DNA of 64,000 nt. It comes from Vicia villosa. Its lineage: Eukaryota > Streptophyta > Magnoliopsida > Fabales > Fabaceae. The notes under the pieces are model-generated. The model worked only from the letters and a program-made list of their open reading frames with translations. It was not told where the DNA came from and did no database searches. This document shows positions 45,225 through 57,050 of this stretch, one piece after another. The translations under genes and the position numbers were made by a program. Positions within the stretch are counted from its first letter, which is position 1, and the number at the start of each line of letters is the position of its first letter. The DNA lies in assembly GCF_029867415.1 (NCBI RefSeq), contig NW_026705147.1, positions 372,001-436,000 on the forward strand, written 5' to 3'.

Positions 45225-48200
45225 TGTCGCACGCTCGCGAAAAATGAACAGAGTCGCCACCAATATATTTATCCCATAAGGGAAAGGAATATCAGAAAAC
45301 CTAACAAAGGAAAGAACAAGGTCTTGCGACCAGAGAATCAAGGTACGGGAGTCGGTTACGCAAGGGGAAGGTATTAGCACCCCTCGCGCCCATCGTACTC
45401 GATGGTATCCACCTATGTTTGTTTCTATCTAAAGGGTGTGTACTATGTCTATGTCTAAATGCGAAATGAATGCAAAATGTAGGGAAAATAAAGAATTGTA
45501 CTCGCACGGGCCCTACCCCGCTGCCTACGTATCCTTTTCAGGAATCAGAGTTACCGTAGCTCGGCTAACGATTTTCTGTTTGTTTTCGTGTTTTTTAATT
45601 GGGCGGAGTCAACGCTCGCGCTCTTGCATAAGGGGACAGCCTAGGATGCAATGGAGCGGAGATAACAATGCCCTTAAGAAAATAAGAAAAAGAGAGATTG
45701 GTTTGTGTCTTTTAAGGGTAATTCCATGATGACGAGAACCCACTACAAGGTCTCGCATCACTTCCTCACTTTTGTTTTAAGTCTGAACACTTATTAGGTT
45801 TTTTGAAGTGTTTTTGGTTGGTGTTTTTTTAGGGAATTTGTTTGTGACTCAGATCATACCAAAAAGAGTTTTGTTTGTTTTTGAATATTTAGAGAATGCA
45901 CATCGAGGCCTACGCCACAATCGTTTCTCTAAATAACGGTTAAGAAATACATCGAGGCTTCACACCTCAATCATTTCTTCTCCGCTAAGTAGGAAATACA
46001 AAAAGGGGTTCCTTTGTGAATATTTAGAGAATGCACATCGAGGCCTACGCCACAATCGTTTCTCTAAATAACGGTTAAGAAATACATCGAGGCTTCACAC
46101 CTCAATCATTTCTTCTCCGCTAAGTAGGAAAGAACATACATCGAGGCCTACGCCTCAATCATTTCTTTCTTACTATGAAGTATAGTAACGGTATGATCTT
46201 CATCGACATTTATTAAGTATTTTAAAAGTTGAAAAGAAAAAGAATGCAAACAGGAACTAATCCTATTTCTAATCTAATGTTGTCTACACAAGTCTAAATC
46301 CTAATGTTAACATGGGATATATTCTAAAAGGAGCATACAAGTGGTATTAACAAAATAGGCCAAAAATATGGCCAAAGTCACACAACAAAATCATACCAAA
46401 ATAACATGGAATTAGTACAAAAACAATTCAAGCATCAATGCCAAATTAAGCTAAAAACTACTATTTTTTAAGGGTTTTTATGAAAGAAATTAAATGTCAA
46501 AAGTAAACCTAAAAATCTACTATTTTTATGTGTTTTTATTATCTAAAATTCTATCAAAGAAATTGTGATCTAAATCTAAAAAAAACTAATGAGAAAATTG
46601 GTTTTATTATTTTTTTATATCTAAAAAAGGTCCAAAACCTTGCCAAAGATCCTAAATTCTAAGCAAAAATTGAAGTGAAACAGGGGGTTAAAGTTGAATT
46701 ACAGGTGCAGGAAGCATTTTAGGCGTTAAGGCACCACAACATATTTCTGTCACAGTTTATTCAGCACCAAAAAAAGATGGAGTGCTATTGGGCTTGAGGG
46801 GGGTAAGCATTTCGTATGGCCTAATCGGATTTTGTTATTCAGACTTTCTTCAAAAAAAATAAAAATAAAAATAGATTAAGTTAAAACTAAAAAAAATAAT
46901 AAAAATAAAATAGAAATGAAATGAGAAGAGGAATTAGGGTACGCGTTACCGCCGTCGGACTTGTTCGAAGCTTCTTCTTCCTCCTTCTCACGAGCGCGCG
47001 ACGGTGATAACAGGGACGGTGCGGTGGCTCAAATCCACTCCTAATCGGAGCTTCTCCGGCTCAAGCTTTCCATCTCCGATTTCATCTCTTTCACTTCTCA
47101 CTCCGCTACCATTGTTCAGCCTGGAAATTCCTATATCTGAGCTCAATCAGAAAAAACCTAACACGCAACCTTGATCTCGAAGATGAACAACGATAACCGG
47201 AGAGGATGCTCTTCAGGTAATGGATCCTGGCGTCATCACTTTCTGCCAATTCTTCCCCTTCTTCTTTCTTCTTTTTCTTCTAATTCGAACCTTCCTCTTC
47301 TTGACTTGTATCGTTTTTGTTTCTGAACCGGTGTGCTATCGTTGTTGTTGCTTCGTGATGACGATTCCGTTAGGGATTTTCTGGAGATTGGATAGAAGAT
47401 TGAAGAAGATGGTGAAATTGGAGCATCGAAGAACAAATGAGTGATTCTGAATTCCTTTTGTATCGTTTTCTTGCAGGGATGTAAGGTGGTGAGATGATGA
47501 AAACTGAATTGAAGCAAGGTGAAGGGGAGTGAGAGTGAAGATTGTGAAGATTGAAGACGATGAGGGATTGTGGTGGAGAACGATAGTGAAGATAGGAGGT
47601 GATACTAAGAATGGTGATGGAGGAGAAGGTTGGTGAAGTGTGGATGAAGATGAATGGGAGAGAGTGAGAAGTGAAGTGGAAAGTGGCTGAAGAGTCTGAA
47701 GATGATGAAGGTGGAAGAAATTCGAGGTTTTCAGAGAGGGTGAAAGATGAAGATCGATGGAGAGAGAGCCTCTAAAGCTTGATGGTTCTGATTTTATAGG
47801 GATCGAAGGTTAGTTCCACTTTTCTCAATTTTTTTCTGTTATAGCTGTGGTTAGTTCTGTTATGATGTGAAGAGTTTTTGTAACTGAATTTTTGGAAGTT
47901 AGTTTGGTTGTTAGGAGTTTGTTAGAATCGGATAGAAGTTAGTTTGAAAAATGGTTAGGGATAGTTGGTTATAACTGTTATGGTTTGCTGGACAGTTAGG
48001 ATTGAGTTTGTTATTCTGTTAGGGTTTTTGTAACTGAATTTTTGGAAGTTTAGTTATGAGAAGTTTGGTCGAGAATTGTTACAGGTTACAGAAGTTAGTT
48101 ATGGCCTGGGAGATTCTAAAACTCGATTAGAAGTTTAAGTTCTGTTGGTTAGAGGTTAAAGACATAAATTCTGGTTAGTTAAATGGTATGGATAAGATCT

Positions 48201-49930
48201 GTTGGGTTAAGAATTAGGGAGCATTAGGTTAGCTGATAGTTAGGAATTGAATTGGTTGCAAGGGGTTAGATATCGAACTGTCGGGGTTTCCTTTTGGCAT
48301 AGGGCAGGGACTGTTTCTTATGTTGCAGCCTGTGCGAGTTGAATGAGGTAAATGTGTATGTATTTGAATATGGCAGCAACACTGGTTTTGGGCCCTGTAT
48401 ACTGCGAAGTGCTGAATTGGTAAGTTGGGATTCAAGAACCTGCTGTTGTGGTAACTCAGGGACATTGTTTCCCAACTGTTTGTAACTTTGCACTTGCAGA
48501 TTTTTCATTTGTAATTTTAGCATATACTGGATCAAGGTATGTTTGTTGGGTAATTGGAACTTGCTGTGAGCTGTACTTGACTCAAAGACCCATTATTTTC
48601 CGTTCTGATGCAATTCTTTCTTGCAGGTTGATTGAGGATCTATTTTGTGTCGAGGAACCAATTCGTTCAGTCACGTGTAAGTGCAGTGTTGTGGGCTTGA
48701 ATTGGTAGCTGCTGCACATGAAATTGAAGTATGCTTGGCAATGTGGTATACATGAAGACAAGATGATCATGAAAGCAAGGATGACAAAGATAGAACCGTG
48801 GCGGTGACAACTTGAAGATCAGGACAGAGGGATCTAGGAAGTTCTATTGACTTTTTGTATATGTTTTTATATGAACTTTTTAATGTATGTAATGACAATT
48901 GAAATGGGGTTTCAAAGTGGGTGGTCCTGAAACATGTAACAAGACACATTGAATTTGTAATGGAATTAGATAATGGCTTTTGGTGTGGAATGTATGACTT
49001 GTTTCATGTGAGCTTAGGGTGAATTGAAATGGACTTTCATGTGCGATTCTTGATGATGATCTTTGTAATGAACCTTGGATTGTTGGGTAGCAAACATGGT
49101 TTTCCCTTTTAAATCAACTTGAATTATCCACGCGTGATTATGCCATGTAATTCCTCCTATCCACTTGTATGAATTATTGAATGAGTATTTGAAATTGAAC
49201 AATGTTGACTCGAATGATATTGCCTTTAACTTTTGCAACTTAAACTCCAAGTAATTCATAGTTCTCATGAATGATCGAACCAAATCATGTTTGAGGACCT
49301 TGATCTCACCAACTAATCCTGAACACTAATTCAACTTTATGGGATCCCTTGAATCAATTTCACAACCTTGAACCATCTTACATTATTAATGAACGTTCAA
49401 CTTCAATGACTAACCCAAATCAATTCATATTACCAACCATAAACAAATGAAAACGAATCCACAAGTTCATATCTTTGCCACTGCTTGCGCTGTATTTCGA
49501 TTCATCATACCAATAGTGCCTTGAGGAGTCTTTGAAGAATATAAGAGTTGAAGCACATAGTAACAATCTTGACATGAAATCCAATTGACCTTTGCTGATG
49601 TACTTTAACAAACTTGAACACCACGAGTAAGAAACCCTAACTCAGCGATCTTCAGTCAAACTTTTGATGGATGCGCGCACCTTGTAACTTGAAGAAGAAG
49701 AAGTCTATGAATCGACCATAACACGCATTTTAATGCACACCGAGAAACCAGTTGAGACAAGCTTATCTGAGATAGAACCTCAAAGCTATAGGGAGACCTT
49801 AACCTTTTAAACCTTGATCCCAAAGCTGATGAATGCATGAGTTATGTTAATGATCTAATGGGGGTATGTACATGAGATGAGAAGTATAAGCCAAATAAAA
49901 TAAATGGTAGGACAAATTTGGGGTATGACA
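45225..49930 (-). repeat. G-b 5' LTR
   Basis: 4706 bp; TATA-like box (minus) at 47791-47800; hairpin ladder at 45886-46171. Differences noticed from the 3' LTR include 34451/46256-region G/A and 35508/47313-region A/G; very few overall. Confidence 0.93.
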
Positions 49931-49935
49931 CATAG

Positions 49936-50271
49936 CATCTTCTGATCTTCTGATCTTGAAGTGCTTCTGTTGCGTGATACCATCTTCTGATCTTCAGTGC
50001 TTCTGATCTCATGTTCTTCTGATGCTTCCATAGACCCATGTTCTGATTCTGCTTCGACCATCTTCTGATGTCTTGCCAGACCATGTTCTGATGTTGCATG
50101 CTGAACCATTTGAGACACAACTTCTGAGCGCTGAATTATGCGTACTCTTTATATATATTTCCTGAAAGGGAAATTGCATTGGATTAGAGTACCATATTAT
50201 CTTAAGCAAAATTCATATTATTGTTATCATCAAAACTAAGATAATTGATAAGAACAAATCTTGTTCTAACA
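49936..50271 (-). repeat. S-c 3' LTR, right part
   Basis: Last 336 bp of the split LTR, carrying the TCAGAA cluster in reverse. It ends in TTCTAACA beside the polypurine tract 50272-50285. The open frames at 49842-50120 cross the G-b junction and are artefacts. Confidence 0.93.
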
Positions 50272-50285
50272 ATCTCCCCCTTTTT
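50272..50285 (-). other. S-c 3' polypurine tract
   Basis: Minus AAAAAGGGGGAGAT against the LTR, the same as in S-b. Confidence 0.88.
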
Positions 50286-52030
50286 GATGATGACAAAAAC
50301 ATATATAAATGATATGAATTTGCGATCAGAAAGAGTAGACGGCAAAAGACAAATTACACAGCTATAGCATAAGCATATGAATATGTCTCCCCCTGAGATT
50401 AACAATCTCCCCCTGAGATAAATAATCTCCCCCTGAAATAAATACTCGAAGAACTTTGATAAAAGACTTCCCTGATTATTTCGGTAGAGACGATCATATA
50501 AGCTTCTGCCTTCAGAGAATTCATAGCTTCTGACTTCTGCTTCCATTGGACAGCTTCAGAACTTGAATTTCTTTAGATCCTTAGAACACTCACAGCTTCT
50601 GATTCCTGCTTCCATCGTGGACAGCTTCAGAACTTGAATTTCTTTGATCTTCAGAACATTCACAGCTTCTGACTTCTGCTTCCATTCAGGACAGCTTCAG
50701 AACTTGAATTTCTTTGATCTTCAGAACATTCACAGCTTCTGATTTCTGCTTCCATTCAGGACAGCTTCAGAACTTGAGTTTTCTGGATCTTTTAGAACAT
50801 TCACATCTTCTGATTTCTGCTTCCCTCGGATAGCTTCAGAACTTTGAATGTCTACCAATCATCACTTCATGCTAGATTTGTATCAGAACATTGTTGAATG
50901 TACCAGAGCATCATCAGAGCATCTCTACATCCTGAAATGTTACAGAACAAAAACTAAACGACAAAAGTCAGCATGAACGAGTTAGAACATAAAATGTATG
51001 TTTGAACACATTATATGTATCAGAGCCATATAGGCTGAAATAATGTATCAGAGCAAATAATGTATCAGAGCCATAACATTATATGTATCAGAGCAAATAG
51101 AATTTTGTCAGAACAGGATAGACAATGATATTCAAATTCTATTATCAGTGCTTCTGATTCATTCTTCTTTCTTGCTTCTGATCTCTGAAGCTTGACAGCA
51201 CTCAGCTTGCTTCAGTTTCCAAGAGCTTATTCCTTTTACAGAATAACGCTTCTTATGGTTTTGCTTCTGGTGTTTGCTTCTGAAGATTCACTTCACTTCT
51301 CTGTACCTGCAAAACACTTAAACCATATAGAACTTGCAGTTCTTGTTAGTGAATGTGTGGGAGCCTTTTTACCCAGCAACTGATAGATTTAATCAAATCA
51401 TTTATCATTTATCTTCTCCCCCTTTTTGTCATAACATCAAAAAGAATATTTAAAAAGATTCAGATGTATAAAACGACAAACAGAATCACTGGAATGTAAA
51501 TCAAAGAAACTTTTCATTGATAATCAGAGATCTGTCGCCTTTGAGTCATGGAGCTACAACAGGCTTAGGGTGAACGCTAGGTTTTGAGAGAAGAAGTGAA
51601 AAACGAGAGAGAGAGAGAGAGAGAGAGAGAAGAAAAAAACTTTAAGAGGAAAACAAAGAGATAGGAGACCAAAAACCATTTTGAAGAGTATTTAAAAGAA
51701 AATAAAGTGAAGCAATTTAAGAAAAACATTTAATGTTGCGTGAAAAGAGGAGAAATAATAAGGACAGATGAAGTGACTAGCACAGTTACCTATGGTCGGC
51801 GTCCCTTCAACTGCACGCACGTTTATCCATGAATAGTAACGACAGGTTTACCATCCCAAGATAAAACGTAACAGCTGTTTTGCTTTAAAAGAGGTTCTGA
51901 ATCAACTTAGACAATGAAACGTTAGTAATAACCGAATCATAATTTCTAAACGATTTCAATCAGAACTTCTGAAAAAAAAAAAATCATTTTCATTTCAGAA
52001 GATATTCATACATGAGAACTTCTCATCTTC
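50286..52030 (-). other. S-c 3' noncoding region with env leader but only a stub of env
   Basis: From the LTR inwards: three 20-bp purine units (TCTCCCCCTGA on the plus strand at 50386, 50406 and 50426), five ~70-bp repeats (50513-50850), and a dispersed TATCAGAGC region (50890-51130). A PPT-like tract follows (51414-51430), then a minus-strand ATG at about 51551 followed by about 11 codons and a stop. The env-type leader with AAAACCTAG (51578-51586), a GA/CT microsatellite (51605-51632) and TTTTAAATA (51689-51697) completes it. By comparison with S-b, about 2.4 kb of env has been deleted. Confidence 0.75.
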
Positions 52031-55000
52031 TCATTCTGGGCATAAGTCCATACTGATGTTCTTCAGAATGAACTTAAACCTATCTTCAGCCAGGGGTTTT
52101 GTAAAGATATCAGCCCATTGATGGTCTGTATCCACAAAGTTTAAAGATATAACACCCTTCTGAACATAGTCCCTTATGAAATGATGTTTAATCTCAATAT
52201 GTTTAGCTTTTGAATGAAGAATAGGATTCTTAGATAAACATATAGCAGAAGTGTTATCACAGAATATAGGAATGTTACTCTCAAATATCTGATAATCTTC
52301 CAACTGACTCTTCATCCAGAGCATCTGTGTACTACAGCCAGCAGCAGCGACATATTCTGCTTCTGTTGTTGATAGAGCAATAGTTGCTTGCTTCTTGCTA
52401 TACCAAGAGATCAAATGACTTCCAAGAAATTGGCAACTTCCTGAAGTACTTTTTCTTTCAATTCTGTCTCCAGCATAGTCAGCATCGCAGAATCCTACTA
52501 AGTTGTATTCTTTAGATTTTCTGTAAACTAAGCCAACATTAGTAGTACCTTTCAGATACCTTAGAATTCTCTTAACAGCAGTTAAATGAGATTCTCTAGG
52601 ATCTGATTGGAATCTAGCACACAAACAAACACTGAACAGAATGTCAGGTCTAGAAGCAGTCAGATATAGAAGAGATCCAATCATACCTCTGTATAACTTC
52701 TGATCTACCTTCTTACTTACCTCATCCTTACCTAGGATGCATGTTGGATGCATAGGAGTTTTGGCTTCTTTGCAGTCCAGAAGATTAAACTTCTTCAGAA
52801 GTTCCTTCACATACTTGGTTTGGTGAACATATGTTCCTTCTGATGTTTGATTTATTTGTATACCAAGGAAATACTTGAGTTCTCCCATCATGCTCATTTC
52901 AAACTCAGCCTGCATAGACTTAGCAAACTCCTTTCCAAGTGTAGCATTAGATGTTCCAAAAATAATATCATCTACATATATTTGACAGATTAAAATATCC
53001 TTTTCAAAGGTTTTACAAAAGAGAGTAGTGTCCACTTTTCCTCTAGTGAAACCATTATCTAGAAGGAAAGAACTTAAGCGTTCATACCAAGCTCTGGGAG
53101 CTTGCTTCAATCCATATAATGATTTCTTTAGTTTAAACACATGATTCGGAGACATAGAGTCTTCAAAACCAGGAGGTTGATGGACATAAACTTCTTCATC
53201 TATATAACCATTTAAGAAGGCACTCTTAACATCCATCTGATAGAGAGTGATGTTATGTTGAGTGGCAAAAGAAATTAATAGACGAATAGACTCTAACCTG
53301 GCCACTGGTGCAAAGGTTTCTGTATAGTCAATCCCTTCTTGCTGACTATAACCCTGAGCCACCAGTCTGGCTTTGTTCCTTACCACTTCACCTTTCTCAC
53401 TGAGCTTGTTTCTGAAGACCCATTTTGTACCAATTATATTAAATCCATCTGGTCTAGGAACAAGGTCCCAAACATCATTCCTTGTGAACTGATTCAGTTC
53501 TTCTTGCATAGCAATTATCCAGTCTGGATCTTCTAGAGCATGATCAACAGAAGTTGGCTCGATCAAAGATACAAGACCTAATTGACAGTCTGCATTGTTC
53601 CTAAGGAATGCTCTTGTTCTGATTGGATCATCCTTCTTTCCAAGAATGACATCTTCTGAATGACCAGAGATGAGTCTGGATGATCTTCTGACAGATGGTT
53701 CTTCAGAAATGCTTAGATTGTCCAGAGAAGCTGATACTTGATCTTCAGATTCTTTGCTTCTGAGAAGCTCTGCTTCTGATGCATTGCTTCTTGGCTCAAC
53801 AACTTCTGATATGTCAATATCATAACCTGCAAAATTATCAACCTGCTTTGGTTTTTCAGAACCAAGCTTATCATCAAACCTGATATTGATTGATTCTTCC
53901 ACAATCAATGTTTCAGTATTGTATACTCTGTAGCCTTTTGAGCGTTCAGAATATCCAAGAAGAAAACATTTTTGAGCTTTGGAATCAAACTTACCAAGAC
54001 GATCTTTAGTGTTCAGAATAAAACATACACATCCAAAAGGATGGAAATATGAAATGTTGGGCCTTTTATTCTTCCACAATTCATAGGGAGTCTTATTTAG
54101 AATAGGTCTGATAGAGATTCTATTCTGAATATAGCATGCAGTGTTTATTGCTTCTGCCCAGAAATGCTTAGCCATATTGGTTTCATTGATCATGGTTCTG
54201 GCCATTTCTTGTAGAGTCCTATTCTTTCGTTCTACAACTCCATTTTGCTGTGGAGTTCTAGGACAAGAGAAATCATGGGCAATACCATTTTCTTTGAAGA
54301 ATTCTTCAAAGGATCTGTTCTCAAATTCACCACCATGATCACTTCTGACCTTTATGATTTTACACTCTTTTTCAGATTGAATCTGAATGCAGAAATCAAA
54401 GAACACTGAATGAGTCTCATCCTTGTGTTTCAAGAATTTTACCCAAGTCCAGCGGCTATAATCATCTACGATGACTAATCCATATTTCTTCCCTCTGACA
54501 GATGCTGTTTTGACTGGGCCAAACAGATCAATGTGCAAGAGTTCTAATGGCCTTGAGGTAGAAACAACATTCTTGGACTTGAATGCAGGTTTGGAGAACT
54601 TGCCCTTCTGACATGCTTCACAAAGAGCATCTGATTTGAATTTCAGATTAGGGAGTCCTCTGACCAGATTCAGTTTGTTAATCTGAGAAATCTTTCTCAA
54701 ACTAGCATGACCTAATCTTCTGTGCCAGACCCACTGCTCTTCAGAAACAGACATAAGACAAGTCACCTTCTGACTCATAAGATCTTGCAGATCTGTCTTA
54801 TAAATGTTGTTCTTCCTCTTGCCTGTAAATAGGATTGAGCCATCCTTCTGATTTACAGCCTTGCAAGACTTTTGATTAAAGATTATATCATAACCATTGT
54901 CACTCAATTGACTGATAGATAAGAGGTTATGTGTTAATCCTTCTACAAGAAGTACATTAGAGATGGAAGGAGAGTTACCAGACTTTATAGTTCCAGAGCC

Positions 55001-55165
55001 AATTATCTTGCCCTTCTGATCTCCTCCAAACTTGACTTCTCCTCCAGACTTAAGCACCAGGTCTTGGAACATAGACCTTCTTCCTGTCATGTGTCGTGAG
55101 CATCCAGAGTCCAGGTACCATGACATGTTGTGCTTTGTCCTTCCTGCAGCCAAGGATATCTGCAA
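52031..55165 (-). CDS. pol: S-c Pol: protease, integrase, reverse transcriptase, RNase H (intact)
   Basis: Ty1-copia polyprotein of 1044 residues counted from 55165. Protease active site D19-S20-G21. GAG-pre-integrase H148, H153, C182, C185. Integrase triad D213, D276, E312 within SDHGGEFEN and PQQNGVVERKNRT. A Ser/Glu-rich linker lies at about 430-525. Reverse transcriptase has D645 and the YVDD box at 730-733. RNase H has D894, E937 and D970 as likely catalytic acids, and the ADIFTKPL end. The domain order protease-integrase-RT-RNase H is the copia order. No stop or frameshift is seen. The first codon of the frame as listed is TTG; the frame is open back to 55225 with no ATG before the protease motif, and it overlaps gag in the +1 frame. 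Expression therefore probably needs frameshifting or another mechanism. Confidence 0.95.
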   Translation of the reverse strand: MQISLAAGRTKHNMSWYLDSGCSRHMTGRRSMFQDLVLKSGGEVKFGGDQKGKIIGSGTIKSGNSPSISNVLLVEGLTHNLLSISQLSDNGYDIIFNQKSCKAVNQKDGSILFTGKRKNNIYKTDLQDLMSQKVTCLMSVSEEQWVWHRRLGHASLRKISQINKLNLVRGLPNLKFKSDALCEACQKGKFSKPAFKSKNVVSTSRPLELLHIDLFGPVKTASVRGKKYGLVIVDDYSRWTWVKFLKHKDETHSVFFDFCIQIQSEKECKIIKVRSDHGGEFENRSFEEFFKENGIAHDFSCPRTPQQNGVVERKNRTLQEMARTMINETNMAKHFWAEAINTACYIQNRISIRPILNKTPYELWKNKRPNISYFHPFGCVCFILNTKDRLGKFDSKAQKCFLLGYSERSKGYRVYNTETLIVEESINIRFDDKLGSEKPKQVDNFAGYDIDISEVVEPRSNASEAELLRSKESEDQVSASLDNLSISEEPSVRRSSRLISGHSEDVILGKKDDPIRTRAFLRNNADCQLGLVSLIEPTSVDHALEDPDWIIAMQEELNQFTRNDVWDLVPRPDGFNIIGTKWVFRNKLSEKGEVVRNKARLVAQGYSQQEGIDYTETFAPVARLESIRLLISFATQHNITLYQMDVKSAFLNGYIDEEVYVHQPPGFEDSMSPNHVFKLKKSLYGLKQAPRAWYERLSSFLLDNGFTRGKVDTTLFCKTFEKDILICQIYVDDIIFGTSNATLGKEFAKSMQAEFEMSMMGELKYFLGIQINQTSEGTYVHQTKYVKELLKKFNLLDCKEAKTPMHPTCILGKDEVSKKVDQKLYRGMIGSLLYLTASRPDILFSVCLCARFQSDPRESHLTAVKRILRYLKGTTNVGLVYRKSKEYNLVGFCDADYAGDRIERKSTSGSCQFLGSHLISWYSKKQATIALSTTEAEYVAAAGCSTQMLWMKSQLEDYQIFESNIPIFCDNTSAICLSKNPILHSKAKHIEIKHHFIRDYVQKGVISLNFVDTDHQWADIFTKPLAEDRFKFILKNISMDLCPE

Positions 55166-55225
55166 TAGGAATAATCTTATCCTTAGGTACCCACATTTTC
55201 TTGGGTCCTTTCTTGTTAGATTTTC
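55050..55225 (-). other. Gag-pol overlap, pol in the +1 frame, with conserved CTT-GGC
   Basis: Only in this window are both frames open. In gag phase all three copies read GCA-GAT-(ATC or TCT)-CTT-GGC here (S-c near 55150, S-a near 12430, S-b near 4823). Moving +1 after CTT enters the pol frame just before the protease. Ty1 of yeast uses CTT-AGG-C for +1 frameshifting, so CTT-GGC is a candidate site by analogy only. Confidence 0.5.
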
Positions 55226-56963
55226 TCAAGTTCTGATTGAACTTGGGTTTGACATTATAAGCAATAGGAGGAACAGCATGATAATTCTTGATGTGAGTTT
55301 CATGATATTTCCTAGGTTGTGTCACATGCTTTTTGGTGTGTGTTATGTGAAAACTTTGAGCATGTGAAGTGTGCCTAATATCATGAGAGTGGCCATACTT
55401 GAACTGATCATACAATGGCTTGTATGTGAGTTTCATTTCATCAACAGGTTCAAGTTTGTATGGGGTTTCACCCTCATAACCAATGCCAACTCTTTTGTTT
55501 CCAGATACGGCATATATCATAGAAGCTAGCTGACTTCTGCCAATACTTCTAGATAAGAACTTCCTGAAACTTAAATCATATTCTTTCAGAATATGGTTTA
55601 GACTAGGAGTGGATTTTTCTGAATTAGAAGGAGATCCAACATCATTGGATAATTTTAAAAGTTTATCTTTCAATTCAGAATTTTCCAATTCAAGCTTCTT
55701 TGTTTCAAATTCAAATAGCTTTCTCAGCTTTTTGTATTTAATACAAATCTGAGACTTGGATTCCAGAAGTTCAGTTAATCCGGAAACTAACTCATCTCTA
55801 GTAAGTTCAGAAAATACCTCTTCAGAATCTGATTCTGATGTAGATTCTGATCCGTCATCTTCTGTCGCCATCAGCGCACAGTTAGCCTGCTCATCTTCTG
55901 AATCATCTTCTGACTCATCCCAGGTTGCCATAAGACCTTTCTTCTTATGAAACTTCTTCTTGGGATTCTCCTTCTGAAAATTTGGACATTCATTCCTGAA
56001 GTGTCCTGGTTCATTGCATTCATAGCACATGACCTTCTTCTTGTCAGATCTTCTGTCATCAGAAGATTCTCCATGTTCAAATCTCTTTGAACTTCTGAAG
56101 CCTCTGAACTTCCTTTGCTTGCTCTTCCAGAGTTGATTTACCCTTCTGGAAATCATGGACAGTTCATCTTCTTCTTCAGATTCTGATTCTTCAGGATCTT
56201 CTTCTTTGGCCTGAAAAGCGTTAGTGCATTTCTTGATATTAGATTTTAATGCAATAGATTTACCTTTCTTTTGAGGCTCATTTGCATCCAGCTCAATCTC
56301 ATGGCTTCTCAAGGCACTGATCAGCTCTTCCAGAGAAACTTCATTCAGATTCTTTGCAATCTTGAATGCAGTCACCATAGGACCCCATCTTCTGGGTAAG
56401 CTTCTGATGATCTTCTTCACATGATCAGCCTTGGTGTATCCTTTGTCAAGAACTCTCAATCCAGCAGTCAGAGTTTGAAATCTCGAAAACATCTTTTCAA
56501 TGTCTTCATCATCCTCCATCTTGAAGGCTTCATACTTCTGGATTAAGGCAAGAGCTTTTGTCTCCTTGACTTGAGCATTTCCTTCATGAGTCATTTTCAA
56601 GGATTCATATATATCATAGGCTGTTTCCCTGTTTGATATTTTCTCATACTCAACATGAGAAATAGCATTCAGCAAAACAGTTCTGCATTTATGATGATTC
56701 CTGAAATGCTTCTTTTGATCATCATTCATTTCTTGCCTTGTCAGCTTTACGCCACTGGCATTTACTGGATGTTTGTAACCATCCATCAGAAGATCCCATA
56801 GATCACCATCTAGACCAAGAAAGTAACTTTCCAGTTTATCTTTCCAGTATTCAAAGTTTTCACCCTCAAATACCGGCGGTCTTGTATAACCATTGTTACC
56901 GTTGTATTGCTCAGCAGAGCCAGATGTAGATGCAGGTGGATTTGTCGGAGTTTCACCAGCCAT
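55050..56963 (-). CDS. gag: S-c Gag polyprotein, intact (637 aa)
   Basis: Copia-type Gag: the N-terminal domain with YTRPPVFEGENFEYWKDKL, the CCHC knuckle CYECNEPGHFRNEC near residue 313, a basic stretch, an acidic Ser/Glu segment slightly shorter than in S-b, a coiled coil and a His-rich tail. The C-terminal end (MVPGLWMLTTHDRKKVYVP) has a close match in S-a (MVPGLWVLATHDGKKVYVP), although it overlaps the protease coding sequence in another frame. The overlap is therefore an ancestral trait rather than an accident of one copy. The ATG at 56963 follows the primer site by about 75 bases. Confidence 0.95.
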   Translation of the reverse strand: MAGETPTNPPASTSGSAEQYNGNNGYTRPPVFEGENFEYWKDKLESYFLGLDGDLWDLLMDGYKHPVNASGVKLTRQEMNDDQKKHFRNHHKCRTVLLNAISHVEYEKISNRETAYDIYESLKMTHEGNAQVKETKALALIQKYEAFKMEDDEDIEKMFSRFQTLTAGLRVLDKGYTKADHVKKIIRSLPRRWGPMVTAFKIAKNLNEVSLEELISALRSHEIELDANEPQKKGKSIALKSNIKKCTNAFQAKEEDPEESESEEEDELSMISRRVNQLWKSKQRKFRGFRSSKRFEHGESSDDRRSDKKKVMCYECNEPGHFRNECPNFQKENPKKKFHKKKGLMATWDESEDDSEDEQANCALMATEDDGSESTSESDSEEVFSELTRDELVSGLTELLESKSQICIKYKKLRKLFEFETKKLELENSELKDKLLKLSNDVGSPSNSEKSTPSLNHILKEYDLSFRKFLSRSIGRSQLASMIYAVSGNKRVGIGYEGETPYKLEPVDEMKLTYKPLYDQFKYGHSHDIRHTSHAQSFHITHTKKHVTQPRKYHETHIKNYHAVPPIAYNVKPKFNQNLRKSNKKGPKKMWVPKDKIIPIADILGCRKDKAQHVMVPGLWMLTTHDRKKVYVPRPGA

Positions 56964-57036
56964 CTTTTAAATGAAGCGTTTTTCTCTTCCTGAATCTTTT
57001 CTAAACACGGTTAAGTGCTTGCACCTTAGAACCGGC

Positions 57037-57048
57037 GCTCTGATGCCA
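57037..57048 (-). other. S-c primer binding site (initiator Met tRNA type)
   Basis: Minus TGGCATCAGAGC two bases inside the 5' LTR; same fourth-base C variant as the other SIRE copies. Confidence 0.8.
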
Positions 57049-57050
57049 AT

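Larger units (their letters stand above)
33420..49930 (-). mobile_element. G-b: non-autonomous Ogre-like element with 4.7-kb LTRs and a gag-like gene only
   Basis: 16,511-bp minus-strand element. The 5' LTR is 45225-49930 (4706 bp), the primer site 45205-45222, the gag-like gene 43081-44196, the 80-bp array 38436-39505, the polypurine tract 38125-38140 and the 3' LTR 33420-38124 (4705 bp). Target duplication CATAG is at 33415-33419 and 49931-49935. Only a handful of LTR differences were seen over 4.7 kb. There is no reverse transcriptase, integrase or protease motif. The LTR starts TGTCATACCCCAAATTTG like G-a and G-c, but the rest of the LTR and its end (GCGTGCGACA) are different, so it is a separate family sharing internal noncoding blocks and primer site. 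Confidence 0.93.

Noticed and set aside
44578..45232. Several overlapping frames in the G-b leader on both strands
   Set aside because: They oppose one another, have no family resemblance and lie in an untranslated leader.
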